Shown here: positions 62,186-64,000 of the stretch, piece after piece
How the letters are laid out: the number at the start of each line of letters is the position of its first letter
Numbering within the stretch: the stretch's first letter is position 1
NCBI RefSeq assembly: GCF_008370325.1
Contig: NZ_VNIP01000008.1
Location: 62,001 to 126,000 of the forward strand
Source: Martinezella tropici
Lineage (GTDB): Bacteria; Pseudomonadota; Alphaproteobacteria; Rhizobiales; Rhizobiaceae
Length of the DNA: 64,000 nucleotides
Direction of reading: 5' to 3'
Program-made: the position numbers and the translations under genes
The notes under the pieces: model-generated
Databases searched by the model: none
What the model saw: only the letters and a program-made list of their open reading frames with translations
Told to the model about the DNA's origin: nothing

Positions 62186-63358
62186 ATGAAACGGTTTGTC
62201 TTGGCCGCGATCGCGGCCGTTGCTCTTGGCGGCGCTGCCTATGCCGACACTATCAAGGTCGGCGTCATCGGTCCGTTTTCCGGTCCGTTTGCGTTGCAGG
62301 GCAAGAATTTCAAGGCCGGCATCGACGCCTATATGGCGGTCAACGGCAAGAAGGTCGGCAATGACGAGGTTGAGGTGATCTACCGCGATTTGCCTGCGGC
62401 TGATCCCGCCCAATCGAAGTCGCTCGCCCAGGAACTCGTCGTCAAGGAGAAGGTCCAGTATCTCGCCGGCTTCTACTTCACGCCGGATGCCATGGCTGTG
62501 ACGCCAATCCTGAAGCAGGCCAATGTGCCCATGGTGATCTTCAATGCCGCGACCTCGGCGATCGTCACCAAGAGCCCGCTTGTCGTGCGCACATCCTTCA
62601 CCACCTGGCAGACCTCGACCCCGATCGCCAAGGTCGCCTTTGATGCCGGCGTGAAGAAGGTCATCTCCGTCGTCAGCGATTACGGTCCGGGAGTCGATGC
62701 CGAGAATGCCTTCAAGGCTGGTTTCGAGAAACAGGGCGGCGAAGTGGTGCAGGCGATCCGCATGCCGCTTTCGACCAATGACTTCAGCCCGATCATGCAG
62801 CGCATCAAGGACTCCGGCGCGCAGGGCGTCTTTGCCTTCCTGCCGTCCGGTCCGACGACACTCGGTTTCGTCAAGGCCTATAATGAGAATGGTCTGAAAA
62901 CGGCTGGCATCAAGCTGTTCGCGCCGGGCGACCTGACGCAGGAATCCGATTTGCCGGCGCTCGGCGACGCAGCTCTCGGCATGCAGACGACCTTCCACTA
63001 TGCTGTCTCGCATGACTCGCCGGAAAACAAGGCCTTCGTCGCGGCCGCCGGCAAGGCGATCGGCAATCCCGCTGAGCTGACCTTCCCGGCCGTCGGCGCT
63101 TTCGATGGCATGCATGTCATCTACAAGATGATCGAAGCGACCGGCGGCAAGCAGGATGCGCAGAAGGCTGTCGATGCCGTGAAGGGCCTGTCCTGGGTCA
63201 GCCCGCGCGGGCCTGTTACCATCGATCCGGAAAGCCGGCATATCACGCAGAACATCTATCTGCGTGAAGTCGCCAAGAGCGATGACGGTAAGTATTACAA
63301 CAAGGAAATCCAGACCTTCGAAAAGCAGGGCGATCCAGGCCTTGCTGCTGCGAAGTAA
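62186..63358 (+). CDS. pcaM: Liv-type ABC substrate-binding protein, probable protocatechuate transporter
   Basis: A 390-residue periplasmic binding protein of the Leu/Ile/Val-binding type. A Sec signal (KRFVLAAIAAVALGGAAYA) precedes 'DTIKVGVIGPFSGPFALQGKNF'. Members of this class that lie in catabolic clusters bind aromatic acids. Its place right after pcaDCHGB behind a PcaQ-type box matches pcaM of S. meliloti. AGGAG precedes the ATG. The specific symbol is by context. Confidence 0.85.
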   Translation: MKRFVLAAIAAVALGGAAYADTIKVGVIGPFSGPFALQGKNFKAGIDAYMAVNGKKVGNDEVEVIYRDLPAADPAQSKSLAQELVVKEKVQYLAGFYFTPDAMAVTPILKQANVPMVIFNAATSAIVTKSPLVVRTSFTTWQTSTPIAKVAFDAGVKKVISVVSDYGPGVDAENAFKAGFEKQGGEVVQAIRMPLSTNDFSPIMQRIKDSGAQGVFAFLPSGPTTLGFVKAYNENGLKTAGIKLFAPGDLTQESDLPALGDAALGMQTTFHYAVSHDSPENKAFVAAAGKAIGNPAELTFPAVGAFDGMHVIYKMIEATGGKQDAQKAVDAVKGLSWVSPRGPVTIDPESRHITQNIYLREVAKSDDGKYYNKEIQTFEKQGDPGLAAAK

Positions 63359-63370
63359 GCGTTCCAAGCT

Positions 63371-63408
63371 TCACACGCCTGAGTGGAGACACCCGTTCAG
63401 GCGTGTGA
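63371..63408 (+). other. 12-bp hairpin between binding-protein and permease genes
   Basis: TCACACGCCTGA (63371-63382) pairs perfectly with TCAGGCGTGTGA (63397-63408) around a 14-base loop. Without a T-run it is probably an mRNA-stabilising or partial-termination hairpin that raises binding protein over permease output. Confidence 0.65.
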
Positions 63409-63448
63409 CGACGGCGGTCGCGCTACAACAACCGGACCAGCGATTTCA

Positions 63449-64000
63449 ATGCAAACCGTGCTCAGCATAGCAGTCGATGCCCTCGCTTATGGCATGGTGC
63501 TGTTCGTCATCTCCATTGGCCTCTCCGTCACCATGGGGCTGATGCGCGTCGTCAATCTGGCACACGGCGCTTTTGCCATGATCGGCGGCTATATCGCCTC
63601 CTATGCCGCGCATGATCTGGGACTTGGCTATGCTGCCGCCGTATTGCTGGCCGTGGTCGGCACCGTCATCATCTCGATCCCGATCGAGCGTCTGCTTTAC
63701 CGGCGCATCTATGGTGCGCCTGAGTTGACGCAGGTGCTGATGACGATCGGGATTACCTTCTGCATCATCGGTATCGCCAATTATGTCTTCGGCCCGACCT
63801 TGAAGACCATTCCCTTGCCAGGCAGCCTACAAGGCTCCGTCGATCTTGGCTTCCGTACCATCGGCACGCATCGCATCTTCGCGATCGTCTGCGGCCTCAT
63901 CGTCGCTCTGGCCTTGTGGTACACGATCGAGAAGACTTCCTTCGGCGTGAAGCTGCGCGCTTCGGTCGATAATGCCGCGATGGCGGCCGCGCTCGGCGTC
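63449..64000 (+). CDS. pcaN: LivH-type ABC permease, N-terminal part (cut by window end)
   Basis: The reading frame is open from ATG 63449 to the last base, 184 codons with no stop. It encodes a polytopic branched-chain amino-acid-type permease: GLSVTMGLMRVVNLAHGAF is the LivH hallmark, and 'ERLLYRRIYGAPELTQVLMTIG' follows (in part). Its C-terminal ~100 residues lie beyond the window, where a second permease and two ATPases are expected. It is the probable pcaN by context. Confidence 0.88.
   Translation, partial: MQTVLSIAVDALAYGMVLFVISIGLSVTMGLMRVVNLAHGAFAMIGGYIASYAAHDLGLGYAAAVLLAVVGTVIISIPIERLLYRRIYGAPELTQVLMTIGITFCIIGIANYVFGPTLKTIPLPGSLQGSVDLGFRTIGTHRIFAIVCGLIVALALWYTIEKTSFGVKLRASVDNAAMAAALGV

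Overview
The window looks like chromosome, chromid or large-plasmid DNA from a fast-growing member of the Rhizobiaceae (Rhizobium, Sinorhizobium or Agrobacterium group). The evidence is high GC with few gaps, the pcaQ-pcaDCHGB / pcaR-pcaIJF / pobR-pobA arrangement known from that family, a pcaMN-type transporter beside it, a DUF1127 protein, and two intergenic repeat types that I recognise as common in rhizobial genomes. No rRNA, tRNA, CRISPR array, IS element, phage or plasmid-replication gene was seen.

Layout. 1-8 kb: FCD-type GntR regulator, SnoaL-like protein, cystathionine gamma-synthase-family PLP enzyme, methyltransferase, PPK2, then 3-hydroxybutyrate dehydrogenase, acetoacetate decarboxylase-like protein and a patatin (ketone-body and lipid metabolism). 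8-15 kb: CGNR regulator divergent from an Asp-nucleophile alpha/beta hydrolase, a soluble MCP-like protein, and a two-component system divergent from a PAP2 phosphatase. 15-20.5 kb: O-methyltransferase, class III nucleotide cyclase, TetR regulator and MFS pump; a related 35-base element precedes the first three. 20.5-31 kb: two different molybdenum hydroxylases, one exported and cytochrome-linked, one cytosolic with an FAD subunit; Cdh and small genes lie between them. 31-40 kb: a CUT2 ABC ATPase and permease with no binding protein, two MFS transporters, a radical SAM protein and short genes. 40-44 kb: a response regulator, kinase, phospholipid N-methyltransferase and DedA gene series. 44-51 kb: a PhcB-like methyltransferase divergent from a GGDEF-EAL protein, an MFS protein and a CPA2 antiporter with a Usp tail.

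51-64 kb is a nearly complete protocatechuate (beta-ketoadipate) block: pcaF, pcaJ, pcaI, pcaR, pobR, pobA, pcaQ, pcaD, pcaC, pcaH, pcaG, pcaB, then a Liv-type binding protein and permease (probable pcaM, pcaN, the latter cut by the window end). PobA makes protocatechuate from 4-hydroxybenzoate. PcaGH, B, C, D, IJ and F carry it to succinyl-CoA plus acetyl-CoA. The transporter probably imports protocatechuate.

The most useful new signals are regulatory: (i) an identical 16-base direct-repeat sequence before both the two-component genes and the phospholipid methyltransferase-dedA pair; (ii) the shared element of the methyltransferase/cyclase/TetR group; (iii) PcaQ-type boxes before pcaD and the transporter, each followed after exactly 17 bases by the same 9-mer; (iv) perfect palindromes before the ABC operon and the cytosolic Mo-hydroxylase operon; (v) three very short genes with good ribosome binding sites; and (vi) a promoter-terminator pair that could make a ~78-nt RNA. 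All function calls are from reading translated sequence; no database search was possible.
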